Assembly (NCBI RefSeq): GCF_026913205.2 | Contig: NZ_CP168151.1 | Span: 434,001-498,000, forward strand | Origin: Lentilactobacillus sp. SPB1-3 | GTDB taxonomy: Bacteria; Bacillota; Bacilli; Lactobacillales; Lactobacillaceae | Length of the DNA: 64,000 nucleotides | Reading direction: 5' to 3' | In this document: positions 17,127 to 26,859 of the stretch, one piece after another | How the letters are laid out: the number at the start of each line of letters is the position of its first letter | Position numbering within the stretch: the stretch's first letter is position 1 | Position numbers and translations under genes: made by a program | The notes under the pieces: model-generated | Databases searched by the model: none | What the model was told of the DNA's origin: nothing | What the model saw: only the letters and a program-made list of their open reading frames with translations

Positions 17127-18503
17127 TTAATCTATTTCTTCATCAATGTTAAGCTCATCTTCAGGTAATCCAGTGCGCTTCTTTCTAGCATAGTAGAATA
17201 CCGGAATTCCCAGAACAACGAAGATAAAGGAAATTAAAACGCCAACTATATCTGATTGAATTTCACTGACGATAACAAATATCGATCCTAGAATCGCAAT
17301 AATCGGTGTTAATGGGAATAGCGGGGTTGAGAAAACTCTTGCTTGACCAGCATTGCGTTTTCTGAGAATGAAGACTCCCACGAAGGCCATTAAGTAAAAA
17401 CAATAAACAGTGAAGATGCAAAGCTCAGATAGTCTGTCAGGATTGGCAAACATAATTAAGCCAGAAACAATTACCATTTCAACCACGATGGAAACGATTG
17501 GGGCATGGCTCTTAGGATGAAGATATCCAAGGGCCTTAGAAAATGGTAGTTGGTGTTTCTTTGCCATGGCATACATGATGCGAGGGAAAGTCATGATCTT
17601 ACCGTTCATACAACCCACGATAGAAATGATAATTCCAATACTAAGAATTTTACCGCCCATTTCACCAAAAGCGTGTGTGGCGATGTAAGGAATGGCACTG
17701 GTTCCCAGTGAGTGAATTTGATCAACTGGAATGGCTCTGTAAACACCAAATGATACAAGAACGTAGATTGCTAACACGGCCAAGATTCCGTAAGTGATTG
17801 CTTGTGGCAATAGCTTACGTGGATTCTTAATTTCTCCACCAAGGTTAGCAACCAAGATCCAGCCATCAAAAGCGAATAATGTAGCCAAAATAGCGACACC
17901 AAAGCTTCCTGCAGAAGCATGAACAGTAGAAATGCTTTGACCCAACGCATTTTGATTACCGAAGAATAATCCAAAAACTATCAAGGCTACGATTGGAATC
18001 AACTTACAAATCGTTGTAATGATGGCAAAGATTGAACCATAACGATTCGAAAGCAGGTTCAATAACCCAACTGCAACCACGGCGGTAATTGCGATAGGAA
18101 CGTTCCAGCTGGCTGAAAAGCCAAAGAAGTCAGAGAGAAGAATGGCCAGATAGGCGCCCAGAGAAGCAATCATGGCAGGACCATAGATAATGATCTGCAT
18201 CCAGCCAGAAAGAAATCCCCATATCTCACCATAAATCTTTTCCATATATACATAAAGTCCGCCAGTTTGCGGTAGCTGAGAAGCAATCTCAGCAATAGTG
18301 AGTCCAGCTGTTAGCGTCAGAATACCACCAGCTAACCAGGCGAGTAGTCCCATAGTAGTGGAACCTGCCTCGTCTAATACGGCTGATTGCCTGACGAAAA
18401 CGCCGGCGCCAATGATGGTGCCAATTACTAACGATAAAGCTGACCAAAGACCAATATTCCGGTCGAGCTTAACGTCAGTCTGCTTATTTTGCTGCATAAG
18501 CAT
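17127..18503 (-). CDS. APC superfamily amino acid permease/antiporter (LAT/SteT-like)
   Basis: 458 residues with about twelve membrane helices. The N-terminal LVIGTIIGAGVFVRQSAVL is the unwound helix 1 substrate site of APC transporters (GxGxG-type), and QLPQTGGLYVYMEKIYGEIWGFLSGW is typical of the L-amino-acid transporter group to which SteT (Ser/Thr exchanger) belongs. It exchanges or imports neutral amino acids; the substrate is inferred only from family. Start ATG at 18503 follows AAGGAGGA; a second ATG two codons later is an alternative. Confidence 0.87.
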   Translation of the reverse strand: MLMQQNKQTDVKLDRNIGLWSALSLVIGTIIGAGVFVRQSAVLDEAGSTTMGLLAWLAGGILTLTAGLTIAEIASQLPQTGGLYVYMEKIYGEIWGFLSGWMQIIIYGPAMIASLGAYLAILLSDFFGFSASWNVPIAITAVVAVGLLNLLSNRYGSIFAIITTICKLIPIVALIVFGLFFGNQNALGQSISTVHASAGSFGVAILATLFAFDGWILVANLGGEIKNPRKLLPQAITYGILAVLAIYVLVSFGVYRAIPVDQIHSLGTSAIPYIATHAFGEMGGKILSIGIIISIVGCMNGKIMTFPRIMYAMAKKHQLPFSKALGYLHPKSHAPIVSIVVEMVIVSGLIMFANPDRLSELCIFTVYCFYLMAFVGVFILRKRNAGQARVFSTPLFPLTPIIAILGSIFVIVSEIQSDIVGVLISFIFVVLGIPVFYYARKKRTGLPEDELNIDEEID

Positions 18504-18528
18504 AACTCCTCCTTAAAATATCTTGGGG

Positions 18529-19821
18529 TTAATCTGCATCAGGGAGAATATAGCCATTGTAACGTTGGAAGTCAACATCATTGAGTTCGACTTTCATAAT
18601 AGTACCGTTGGCATCATAATCTGTGGAAATCACATTCGTATTATCATTTAAATAGGAAACAATGTCTCCCTTATCAAATGGAATTACTAACGTGACAGTG
18701 TGATAGTTATCGAAAACCTTTTCTCGAATGATATCAACGAGGGCTTCCAAAGATGAATCCTCTAAAGCTGACATAATCAAGTTATCGCCCTCACGGGTTG
18801 GAATCGACAATTCAAGTTTGTCGGCCTTGTTGAAAGCAATCACAGTTGGAATGCCGGAGACACCGATGTCAGTCAAAGTATCTTCGGTAGTCTTCATCAT
18901 TAAGTCACGATTATCATCAGAGTAGTCAACAACTTGAATTAACAAATCTGCGTTGGCGGCTTCGGCCAAAGTTGATTTAAATGCTTCGACTAATTGGTGA
19001 GGTAGTTGGCTAACAAATCCGACTGTATCACTAAGAAGGAAAGTTTTTGAATCAGGAAGTGTTAATTTTCTAACTGAAGTATCCAAAGTAGCAAACAACA
19101 TGTTTTTGACCATTACTTGCTTATCCAAGCTTTCACCGAATAAGTTGATCAAACCGTTCATTACTGTAGACTTACCAGCATTGGTATAACCAACTAAGGC
19201 AACTGTTGGTAGTTCACTGCGATCACGTTGTTTTCGTTTAACATCAGAAGCTTTTGCAAGTTCCTTTAGTTCATGACGAACGTGGGTAATACGATCCTGT
19301 AAAGTACGGCGGTTTAATTCCAATTGTGATTCACCAGAACCACGGTTGGTAAAGCCACCGCCACCACCAGTACCAGTCTGTTGATCAAGTCGCTGACTAG
19401 CAGATGTGTGTAATCTTGGCATTTGATATTGAAGTTTAGCTAATTCAACTTGAAGCTTAGCTTCTCTAGATTGAGCTCGGTTGGCAAAAATCTCTAGAAT
19501 CAAGCCAGTTCGATCGATAATCTTCGCGTTGGTTTGTTTTTCAATATTTCTGATTTGGCTGGGGGATAATTCATCATTTGCAATCACCGTGTCAGCACCA
19601 GTATCTTGAACTACCGTAGCTAATTCTTCAACTTTACCTTTACCAAAGTAGGTTGAAGCATCCGGTCGGTCCAATTTTTGAATTAAAGTTTCGGTCACCA
19701 CCATGTTATTCGCAGTAACTAAATTATTTAATTCTTCCATTGAATATGAAAAGTTTTTTGAGCCGCGATTTAAACCAATGGTAATCACGGGAGTTTGTTC
19801 ATTAATATTAATATCTGTCAT
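18529..19821 (-). CDS. hflX: GTPase HflX
   Basis: 430 residues from the ATG at 19821, which has TAGGAGG 7 nt upstream; in-frame codons further upstream lack a ribosome site. The N-terminal HflX domain (VITIGLNRGSKNFSYSMEELNNLV) is followed by a Gly-rich linker (QTGTGGGGGFTNRGSGESQLE), then the G domain with Walker A GYTNAGKST, DTVGFV (switch II) and NKAD. HflX binds the 50S subunit and splits stalled ribosomes, especially under heat or antibiotic stress. It is 25 bp upstream of the permease gene. Confidence 0.93.
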   Translation of the reverse strand: MTDININEQTPVITIGLNRGSKNFSYSMEELNNLVTANNMVVTETLIQKLDRPDASTYFGKGKVEELATVVQDTGADTVIANDELSPSQIRNIEKQTNAKIIDRTGLILEIFANRAQSREAKLQVELAKLQYQMPRLHTSASQRLDQQTGTGGGGGFTNRGSGESQLELNRRTLQDRITHVRHELKELAKASDVKRKQRDRSELPTVALVGYTNAGKSTVMNGLINLFGESLDKQVMVKNMLFATLDTSVRKLTLPDSKTFLLSDTVGFVSQLPHQLVEAFKSTLAEAANADLLIQVVDYSDDNRDLMMKTTEDTLTDIGVSGIPTVIAFNKADKLELSIPTREGDNLIMSALEDSSLEALVDIIREKVFDNYHTVTLVIPFDKGDIVSYLNDNTNVISTDYDANGTIMKVELNDVDFQRYNGYILPDAD

Positions 19822-20213
19822 TAATTGCCTCCTAATATACGTCGTCATAGTATAGCACATAAGTGTCACATACTTATAGCTATATCACTCCACTAATGTA
19901 ACTCATTATGATGATTGAATTAGAAACTAAAATTCAATCAAATTTGTTTTGAAATTAAGGATATTATTCAAATTAAAATGGCAATTATGCTAAAAATCCA
20001 ATTTATATACAAAAAGATGCCATATTTTTCGTGATTTTAGTAAAACGAATAAACCAAAAACAATCGACCAAATGACGGGGTTTCTGAGGATGACTGATTT
20101 TTGTTTGAGACAAAAATGTGATTTAAAATAGGATTTTGGCATTGATTTTAATTTAATTTTAATCTAGAATGAATCTATTCTGAATACAGAAAAACAAAAA
20201 GGGGTGCAAGTTT
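19822..20213 (+). promoter_or_regulatory. AT-rich intergenic region between hflX and oppA
   Basis: 392 bases without a gene, holding the divergent promoters of hflX and the opp operon. Just before oppA, AGAAT-GAATCT-ATTCT (20166-20181) is a short inverted repeat overlapping a likely promoter zone, and GGGGTG before ATG 20214 is the ribosome site. A CodY-like match (centred on TTCTGAA near 20178-20184) is too weak to claim. No riboswitch was recognised. Confidence 0.4.
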
Positions 20214-21836
20214 ATGAAATTAAGCTCTGTAGCAAAATTGAGTGGAGTCGCTGCATTCGCTGCTTTAATTTTAGCAGGTTGTGGTAGCAATTCTTCTTCT
20301 CAAGGTGGAAGCGCCAAGACTTTGAATTGGACAGAAAGTGCTGATTTACCAACAATGGATTTGTCAAAGGCAACTGATATCGTTTCAGGCCGTATGACTA
20401 ACTCAACTGGTGAAGGTTTACTTCGTTTAGCTGCTGATAACAAAGTAATTCCTGGTGTCGCTAAGAATTATGAGATTTCTAAAGATGGTAAAACTTGGAC
20501 ATTCAATTTACGTAAGTCAAACTGGAGTAATGGTAAACCAGTTACTGCTAAGGATTTTGTTTATTCATGGCAGCGAACTGTAAATCCTAAGACAGCTTCA
20601 CAATATGCATACATATTTGACAACATTGTGAATGCTACTAAAGTTAACTCCGGCAAACTACCTCTTTCTAAGTTAGGTGTAGAGGCTAAGGGGGATTATA
20701 AATTAGTCGTCCACTTGATCAAGCCACAGAGTTTCTTCAAATTCATGGTTGCCCAAGCTTATTACTTCCCAGAATCAAAGGAAGCAGTTCAAAAGTACGG
20801 TGCTAAGTACGGTACAACCAGTGGTTCACTTGTATATAACGGGCCATTTAAGTTAACTGGCTGGAACGGTACTAATGATTCTTGGCAATTAGTTAAGAAC
20901 AATCAATACTGGGACAAGAGTAAAGTCAAACTTAATAAAGTTAACGTTCAAGTAATTAAGGATCCATCAACTGCTCTGAACAGTTACCAAAGTGGTAAGC
21001 TCGATTTCACTACATTAAACGGAACTCAAGTTAGTCAGTTTAAGAATAGTAAGGAATACCGTGTTAACAAGGAAGCTTCAACTTTCTACCTTGAAATGAA
21101 CCGTCAAAAAGACCCAATTTTCAAGAATGCTAACATCCGTAAAGCATTGTCATTGGCAATTGATCGTGACCAAATGGCTAATAAAGTAATGGCTGATGGT
21201 TCGGTTGCTCCAAAAGGTTATGTACCAGCTGACATGGCCAAACATAACGGCAAAGACTTCGCTGATACTGCTTATACCAAGACCGACGTTTCTTACAACC
21301 TTGCTCAAGCTAAGAAGTACTGGGCTAAAGGATTAAAAGAAACTGGCAAGAAGTCAGCTAACTTGAGCTTATTATCAGATGATACTGATAAGGCTAAGAA
21401 AGCTACTGAATTTGTTCAAAGTCAACTTGAGAAGCTTCCTGGTTTGAACATTACTAACCAAAACTTACCATTTAAGACTCGTTTACAACGTTCACAACAA
21501 GGTAACTTTGACTTAGTAATCACTGCCTGGATTGCTGATTACCCGGATCCAAGTAACTTCCTTGATTTGATGACTTCAACTAATTCACAAAACAATGGTA
21601 AGTTTAAGAACGCTGAGTATGACCAATTAGTTAAAGATTACTCTGGTAAAGATGCAAATAATGAAAACGCTCGTTGGAATGACATGGTCAAAGCTGAGAA
21701 GTTATTGATGAACCAAACAGCAATCATTCCACTATATCAAACTGGTGTCTCAACATTAACTAAATCAAAAGTTAGTGGTCTTGAATTCTTCCCAACTGCA
21801 CCAGAGTTTGGATTCGAATTCGCTTCAGTTAAATAA
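20214..21836 (+). CDS. oppA: Oligopeptide ABC transporter substrate-binding lipoprotein
   Basis: 540 residues with lipoprotein signal and lipobox LAGC (Cys23). It is a family 5 peptide-binding protein: LNWTESADLPTMDLSKATD starts the mature domain, and AKDFVYSWQRTVNPKTASQYAYIF is the family signature (about residues 119-142). It binds peptides outside the cell and passes them to OppBC. A small hairpin separates it from oppB, which would let oppA be made in excess. Confidence 0.94.
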   Translation: MKLSSVAKLSGVAAFAALILAGCGSNSSSQGGSAKTLNWTESADLPTMDLSKATDIVSGRMTNSTGEGLLRLAADNKVIPGVAKNYEISKDGKTWTFNLRKSNWSNGKPVTAKDFVYSWQRTVNPKTASQYAYIFDNIVNATKVNSGKLPLSKLGVEAKGDYKLVVHLIKPQSFFKFMVAQAYYFPESKEAVQKYGAKYGTTSGSLVYNGPFKLTGWNGTNDSWQLVKNNQYWDKSKVKLNKVNVQVIKDPSTALNSYQSGKLDFTTLNGTQVSQFKNSKEYRVNKEASTFYLEMNRQKDPIFKNANIRKALSLAIDRDQMANKVMADGSVAPKGYVPADMAKHNGKDFADTAYTKTDVSYNLAQAKKYWAKGLKETGKKSANLSLLSDDTDKAKKATEFVQSQLEKLPGLNITNQNLPFKTRLQRSQQGNFDLVITAWIADYPDPSNFLDLMTSTNSQNNGKFKNAEYDQLVKDYSGKDANNENARWNDMVKAEKLLMNQTAIIPLYQTGVSTLTKSKVSGLEFFPTAPEFGFEFASVK

Positions 21837-21858
21837 TTGAACATAAGTTTACCTAATT

Positions 21859-21886
21859 GAGACTGGCTATCTTTCCAGTCTCTTTT
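21859..21886 (+). terminator. Attenuating hairpin between oppA and oppB
   Basis: 8-bp stem GAGACTGG/CCAGTCTC with a short T run. Partial termination here would set oppA expression above that of oppBCDF. Confidence 0.6.
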
Positions 21887-21923
21887 ACGGTATTAGACCC
21901 CAAAGAAATGAGAGGAATTTCTT

Positions 21924-22844
21924 ATGGTAAAGTATCTTGGAAAAAGAATTTTTTATATCCTTGTTACATTATTCTTAGTAACAACGATTACCTTTTTCCT
22001 GATGAAGTTTATGCCAGGAACACCATTTACTAATCAAGCGAAGATGTCTCCTGCACAGATTGAACAGGTTAAAGAACAGTATGGATTAACTAAACCACTA
22101 TGGTACCAATACTTTGCATACCTTGGTGGTGTTGTTCAAGGAAACTTTGGTACATCATTCCAATTTAGTGATCAACCAGTTTCTTACCTGATTGGAACTA
22201 GAGTTGGCCCATCATTACAACTTGGTGCTCAAGCCATGGTGGTTGGGGTGCTTGCCGGAATTATTCTTGGTGCCTTTAGTGCAGTTAAGAAAGATACTTG
22301 GGCAGATACAGCCTCTACTATTGTTGCCATCTTAGGAATTTCGATTCCATCATTCGTGTTGGCTATCTTACTTCAGTATTACTTGGGACTAAAATTACAA
22401 TTATTCCCAATTGCTGATTGGCAAGGATTCTCATACACAATTTTACCAACACTAGCATTAGCGGCTGCACCACTGGCGGAGTCAGCTAGGTTTATGCGAA
22501 CGGAAATGGTGGATGTGCTGAACTCTGATTACATTGAGTTAGCAAAAGCCAAGGGACTCAGCAAGTTTGGTATTATTTATCACCATGCTTTGCGTAACAG
22601 TTTGATTCCATTGGTAACGATCGTAGGACCATTAGCAGTTAACATCATGACTGGATCAATGGTTGTGGAAAACATCTTCTCAATTCCAGGTATTGGTGAA
22701 CAATTCGTTAAGTCAGTATTGACCAACGATTATCCAACCATTATGGGACTGACGATCATGTATAGTTTCTTGTTGTGTGTTGTCTTGTTGATTACTGATA
22801 TCTTGTACGGTGTCATTGATCCACGAATTAGACTTAATAAGTAG
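21924..22844 (+). CDS. oppB: Oligopeptide ABC transporter permease OppB
   Basis: 306 residues with six membrane helices. The N-terminal helix is followed by MKFMPGTPF and QYGLTKPLWYQYFAYLGG, typical of DppB/OppB, and the EAA loop is VLNSDYIELAKAKGLSKFGIIYHHALRNSL. It forms the channel with OppC. SD is GAGAGGAA; the oppC start is 12 nt after its stop. Confidence 0.93.
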   Translation: MVKYLGKRIFYILVTLFLVTTITFFLMKFMPGTPFTNQAKMSPAQIEQVKEQYGLTKPLWYQYFAYLGGVVQGNFGTSFQFSDQPVSYLIGTRVGPSLQLGAQAMVVGVLAGIILGAFSAVKKDTWADTASTIVAILGISIPSFVLAILLQYYLGLKLQLFPIADWQGFSYTILPTLALAAAPLAESARFMRTEMVDVLNSDYIELAKAKGLSKFGIIYHHALRNSLIPLVTIVGPLAVNIMTGSMVVENIFSIPGIGEQFVKSVLTNDYPTIMGLTIMYSFLLCVVLLITDILYGVIDPRIRLNK

Positions 22845-22856
22845 GAGGAACAGATA

Positions 22857-23888
22857 ATGGCAGATAATGCTAAGAAATTATCCCCAGATGATTTTAAATT
22901 AATTTCTGACACTGGTCAGGGTTTCTTAGATCGCGAAAAAATTTCAGCGCCATCACTGACCTTCTTGCAAGATTCGTGGCGTCGTCTAAGAAAAAACAAA
23001 GCAGCAATGACAGCTTTAGTTGTATTAATCATTATTATTGTGTTGGCATTTACTTCAGGCCTTTGGCAACCACATAACCCTAATGCAACTAATCCCAACT
23101 TTGCTAACTTACCACCTAAAATTCCAGGTGTAGATATCAATGGATTCAACGGAACGTTGACTCAATCAGGTGCTCGGGTTGATGCTTATGCTCAAGCTGG
23201 TGCCGGCAAGGGTGTCCATTATTTAATGGGAACTGACTACTTAGGTAGAGACTTGTTTTCACGTGTCCTTTACGGAACAAGAATCTCATTATGGATCGCA
23301 CTTGCAGCTAGTTTCTTTGATCTAACTATTGGGGTTATCTATGGTATCGTTTCAGGCTGGAAGGGTGGCCGAGTTGATAACTTCATGCAACGATTTATTG
23401 AAATTATGCTTTCAATTCCATACATCGTTATCATGGTGCTCTTGATTTTAGTATTGAAACCCGGAATGACAGCAATCATCCTGGCAATTGCAATTACTAG
23501 TTGGATAAATATGGCCCGACTGGTCAGAGCACAAACTTTGGAACTTAAAAACCAAGAATTTATTTTAGCAGCACGAACTTTAGGTGAAAGTCCATTAAAG
23601 ATTGCCTTTAAGCATTTATTGCCTAATTTGAGCAGTGTCATCATTATTAATATGATGTTCACTATTCCAACAGCAATCTTTAACGAAGCCTTTCTTTCAT
23701 ATATTGGTATCGGAATTAGTGCTCCGCAAGCCTCACTTGGTACTTTAATTAGTGATGGCCAAAAGAACTTCCAATTCCTACCTTATCAAATGTGGTATCC
23801 AGCAATCGTGTTATCCATATTAATGATTGCATTTAATATTCTCGGTGATGGTTTGCGTGATGCATTCGATCCAAAGAGTAGGGAGTAG
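22857..23888 (+). CDS. oppC: Oligopeptide ABC transporter permease OppC
   Basis: 343 residues: a cytoplasmic N-terminus of about 45 residues (OppC_N type, LTFLQDSWRRLRKNKAAMTAL), an extracellular loop with the GTDYLGRDLFSRVLYG motif, and an EAA loop ELKNQEFILAARTLGESPLKIAFKHLLPN. Heterodimer partner of OppB. The next gene starts 11 nt downstream. Confidence 0.93.
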   Translation: MADNAKKLSPDDFKLISDTGQGFLDREKISAPSLTFLQDSWRRLRKNKAAMTALVVLIIIIVLAFTSGLWQPHNPNATNPNFANLPPKIPGVDINGFNGTLTQSGARVDAYAQAGAGKGVHYLMGTDYLGRDLFSRVLYGTRISLWIALAASFFDLTIGVIYGIVSGWKGGRVDNFMQRFIEIMLSIPYIVIMVLLILVLKPGMTAIILAIAITSWINMARLVRAQTLELKNQEFILAARTLGESPLKIAFKHLLPNLSSVIIINMMFTIPTAIFNEAFLSYIGIGISAPQASLGTLISDGQKNFQFLPYQMWYPAIVLSILMIAFNILGDGLRDAFDPKSRE

Positions 23889-23899
23889 GTGATTTTGGG

Positions 23900-24997
23900 A
23901 TGGAAAATGAAAAAGACGTATTAGAGGTTAGAAATCTCGAAATCAACTTTAAAACATATGCTGGTGAAGTAAATGCAATCAGAAATGTTAGTTTCGATTT
24001 GCGTAAAGGGGAAACATTAGCAATTGTTGGTGAGTCAGGTTCTGGTAAGTCAGTTACCACTCGTTCAATTATGGGATTGTTAGCCAACAATGCCGAAGTT
24101 GCTGGTGGAACCATTATGTATAAGGATCAGGATTTGCTGAAAAAGACTTCTAAGGAAATGGACGGTATTCGGGGAAAAGATATTGCTGAAATTTTCCAAG
24201 ATCCAATGACTTCTTTGGACCCAACCATGAAGATTGGAAAGCAGATTGCTGAACCATTAATGATTCATAAGGGTATGAAAAAAGAAAAAGCATATGCTCA
24301 AGCGTTAGAAATGATGAAGCTTGTTGGAATCACAGATGCCGAAAAGCGAATCAACAACTATCCTCACCAATTCTCTGGTGGGATGCGTCAACGGATCGTT
24401 ATTGCGATTGCTTTAGTCAACTATCCAGAAGTGTTGATTGCTGATGAACCAACGACTGCCTTGGACGTAACGATTCAAGCCCAAATTTTGGACTTGATGA
24501 AAGAATTGCAAGAGAAAATCAATACATCAATCATCTTTATTACTCATGATTTAGGAGTAGTTGCGGGGATGGCTGATCGAGTAGCGGTTATGTATGCTGG
24601 TAAAATCGTGGAATATGGAACAGTAGACGAAATCTTCTATAATCCTAAACATCCTTATACTTGGGGGTTATTGAACTCGATGCCAACTTTGGATACCGCA
24701 GGTTCTGAATTGCCATCGATTCCAGGAACGCCACCAGACTTACTAGATCCACCGGTTGGGGATGCTTTTGCTCCAAGAAATCCATATGCCTTAGCAGTTG
24801 ATACAGAATTAGAGCCACCATTCTTTAAGGTTTCTGATACGCATTACGCTGCCACTTGGCTATTAGATGAACGGGCACCAAAAGTTACACCACCAGCACC
24901 AATCGTTGAACGTCAAAAGCACTTCGCAGAATTAGCAGCTAAGGAACGTGACCGCCACTTAGCAAGCCATGTTAGTGAACAGGAGGAAGAACTTTAA
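23900..24997 (+). CDS. oppD: Oligopeptide ABC transporter ATP-binding protein OppD
   Basis: 365 residues. Walker A is GESGSGKS, signature FSGGMRQR, Walker B VLIADEPTTALD, H-loop ITHDLGVV. The C-terminal oligopeptide/dipeptide domain (YNPKHPYTWGLLNSMPTLDT) is present; the extra C-terminal 40 residues are charged. The stop overlaps the oppF ATG by one base. With OppF it energises peptide import. Confidence 0.94.
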   Translation: MENEKDVLEVRNLEINFKTYAGEVNAIRNVSFDLRKGETLAIVGESGSGKSVTTRSIMGLLANNAEVAGGTIMYKDQDLLKKTSKEMDGIRGKDIAEIFQDPMTSLDPTMKIGKQIAEPLMIHKGMKKEKAYAQALEMMKLVGITDAEKRINNYPHQFSGGMRQRIVIAIALVNYPEVLIADEPTTALDVTIQAQILDLMKELQEKINTSIIFITHDLGVVAGMADRVAVMYAGKIVEYGTVDEIFYNPKHPYTWGLLNSMPTLDTAGSELPSIPGTPPDLLDPPVGDAFAPRNPYALAVDTELEPPFFKVSDTHYAATWLLDERAPKVTPPAPIVERQKHFAELAAKERDRHLASHVSEQEEEL

Positions 24998-25959
24998 TGG
25001 ATTATTCAAAAGCCAGAAAAATACTGGAAGTTAGCTATTTAAAGCAATACTTCAATGTTGGAAAACCCAATGAAGTTCATGCGGTGGATGACATTAGTTT
25101 CGACGTATATGAGGGAGAAACTTTTGGTCTAGTTGGTGAATCAGGATCAGGTAAAACTACTACTGGTAGAGCCATTATCCATCTTTATGAACCAACTGCA
25201 GGTGAGATCACCTTTGATGGCCAGGATGTTTCTAAGTTGAATACTAAGGAAAAACAGCAGCATTTTCGAAGAGAAATGCAGATGATTTTCCAAGATCCAT
25301 ACGCTTCTTTGAATCCACGAATGAAGGTTAAGGATATTGTTGCTGAGGGTATTGATATTAACCACCTAGCTACTAGCAAAGAAGATCGTGACAAACAAGT
25401 TGAAGATTTGCTGGAAACCGTAGGTTTGAATAAGGACCATTCAAGTCGTTATCCTCACGAATTTTCTGGTGGTCAACGTCAACGAATTGGAATTGCTCGG
25501 GCTTTAGCAGTTCAACCACAATTCATTATCGCTGATGAACCAATTTCAGCACTGGATGTTTCCATCCAGGCTCAGGTGGTTAACTTGTTGAAAAAACTTC
25601 AACGTGAAAAGAACCTAACATATTTGTTTATTGCCCATGATTTGTCGATGGTTAAATATATCAGTGATAGAATTGGGGTCATGCATTATGGTCGGATGCT
25701 AGAAATTGCATCATCAGATGAAATTTATGCTCACCCATTGCATGATTACACTGCCAGTTTATTATCAGCTGTTCCAGTACCAGACCCAGATTATGAACGT
25801 ACTCGGGTTCAAAAACCATACGATGCTAGTCAAGAGTTTGACGGTAAGGAAAGAAAGCTAGTTGAAATCGTTCCTCATCACTGGATTCGTGCTAGTGAAG
25901 ACGAAATTCCAATGTACAAAGAGCGGGCATTGGCTGCTCCTCAAAATACTAATAAATAA
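24997..25959 (+). CDS. oppF: Oligopeptide ABC transporter ATP-binding protein OppF
   Basis: 320 residues. Walker A GESGSGKTT, signature FSGGQRQR, Walker B FIIADEPISALD and H-loop IAHDLSMV. The end (KPYDASQEFDGKERKLVEIVPHHWIRASE) is typical of lactobacillar OppF. Last gene of the opp operon, closed by a strong terminator. Confidence 0.94.
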   Translation: MDYSKARKILEVSYLKQYFNVGKPNEVHAVDDISFDVYEGETFGLVGESGSGKTTTGRAIIHLYEPTAGEITFDGQDVSKLNTKEKQQHFRREMQMIFQDPYASLNPRMKVKDIVAEGIDINHLATSKEDRDKQVEDLLETVGLNKDHSSRYPHEFSGGQRQRIGIARALAVQPQFIIADEPISALDVSIQAQVVNLLKKLQREKNLTYLFIAHDLSMVKYISDRIGVMHYGRMLEIASSDEIYAHPLHDYTASLLSAVPVPDPDYERTRVQKPYDASQEFDGKERKLVEIVPHHWIRASEDEIPMYKERALAAPQNTNK

Positions 25960-25960
25960 T

Positions 25961-25998
25961 AAAAAGACGTTACGAATTTAATTCGTAACGTCTTTTTT
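25961..25998 (+). terminator. Bidirectional terminator after oppF
   Basis: Long inverted repeat (AAAAAGACGTTACGAATT with AATTCGTAACGTCTTTTT) with T run, shared with the convergent phosphatase gene. Confidence 0.9.
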
Positions 25999-26014
25999 CA
26001 TTATTGAACATTAA

Positions 26015-26668
26015 TTAGATATCAGTAGATACGTTATTAAAGTATTCAATACTATATTGATTTCCGTCCCAGTTGACCTTAGTCACGCTACCATTTTTGG
26101 TTGAGACATCAACGGGAATCTCACTCCAATGACTCACAAGGTTACGAATCAACGTACCATGAGTGGCAACTAATATATGGTCACCATCTTTAGCGTTGGC
26201 AATAATTTTTTCCACTCCAGGAACGAATCTATTCCAGAATTCACTTCCTGATTCGGCATCGCCATAGGGATCGGCTGCCGCAATCTTATCTTCAGCGGCT
26301 TCAATACCGTAGCGACTGATCATTTCGTGAAATGAGTTATCGCCAGTGGGTCCGCCAATTGTGTGCCAAGTTTTCACATCGTCTTCACCCTCAAAGTAAC
26401 CAAAGTTTAGTTCTCTAAGCTCAGTCAATTCGGTTGGCGAGTCAATATCTACAGAATTTTCTGCTAAGATCAGCTTGCCAGTTTGGACTGCTCGACGAGC
26501 ATCACTAGAATATGCGGCGGCAAACGGTACGTTGCTTAGCCGACGACCGGCATCAATTGCGTCGTTTACTCCCTTATCAGTTAGTGGAGAATCGGCGTAT
26601 CCTTGGATGCGGTGATATTTATTTAGAAATGTCTGACCATGGCGAACAAAATATAGTGAGATTGTCAT
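26015..26668 (-). CDS. Histidine phosphatase (phosphoglycerate mutase-like) family protein
   Basis: 217 residues. The phosphohistidine motif is YFVRHGQTFLNKYHRIQGYADSPLT at the N-terminus, and VATHGTLIRNL near residue 170 gives the second catalytic His. This is the GpmB/CobC-like branch, usually broad-specificity phosphatases rather than glycolytic mutases. Substrate unknown. Single gene, SD GGAGG, convergent to oppF. Confidence 0.87.
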   Translation of the reverse strand: MTISLYFVRHGQTFLNKYHRIQGYADSPLTDKGVNDAIDAGRRLSNVPFAAAYSSDARRAVQTGKLILAENSVDIDSPTELTELRELNFGYFEGEDDVKTWHTIGGPTGDNSFHEMISRYGIEAAEDKIAAADPYGDAESGSEFWNRFVPGVEKIIANAKDGDHILVATHGTLIRNLVSHWSEIPVDVSTKNGSVTKVNWDGNQYSIEYFNNVSTDI

Positions 26669-26859
26669 GATAATTCCTCCAATGTATACATTTGGTTGAA
26701 AGCACTATCATTTTACCATATGTATAGTCATTATGTGGCGTATACCAATTTATAATTTGCTCAAAGAAAATGTTAAAAAACCGCGACATCATCGCATTTC
26801 TTTGAATTATACGTCTAACTATGATAAACTATTTAGTCAAGTTATTAGGGGGAAAGAAA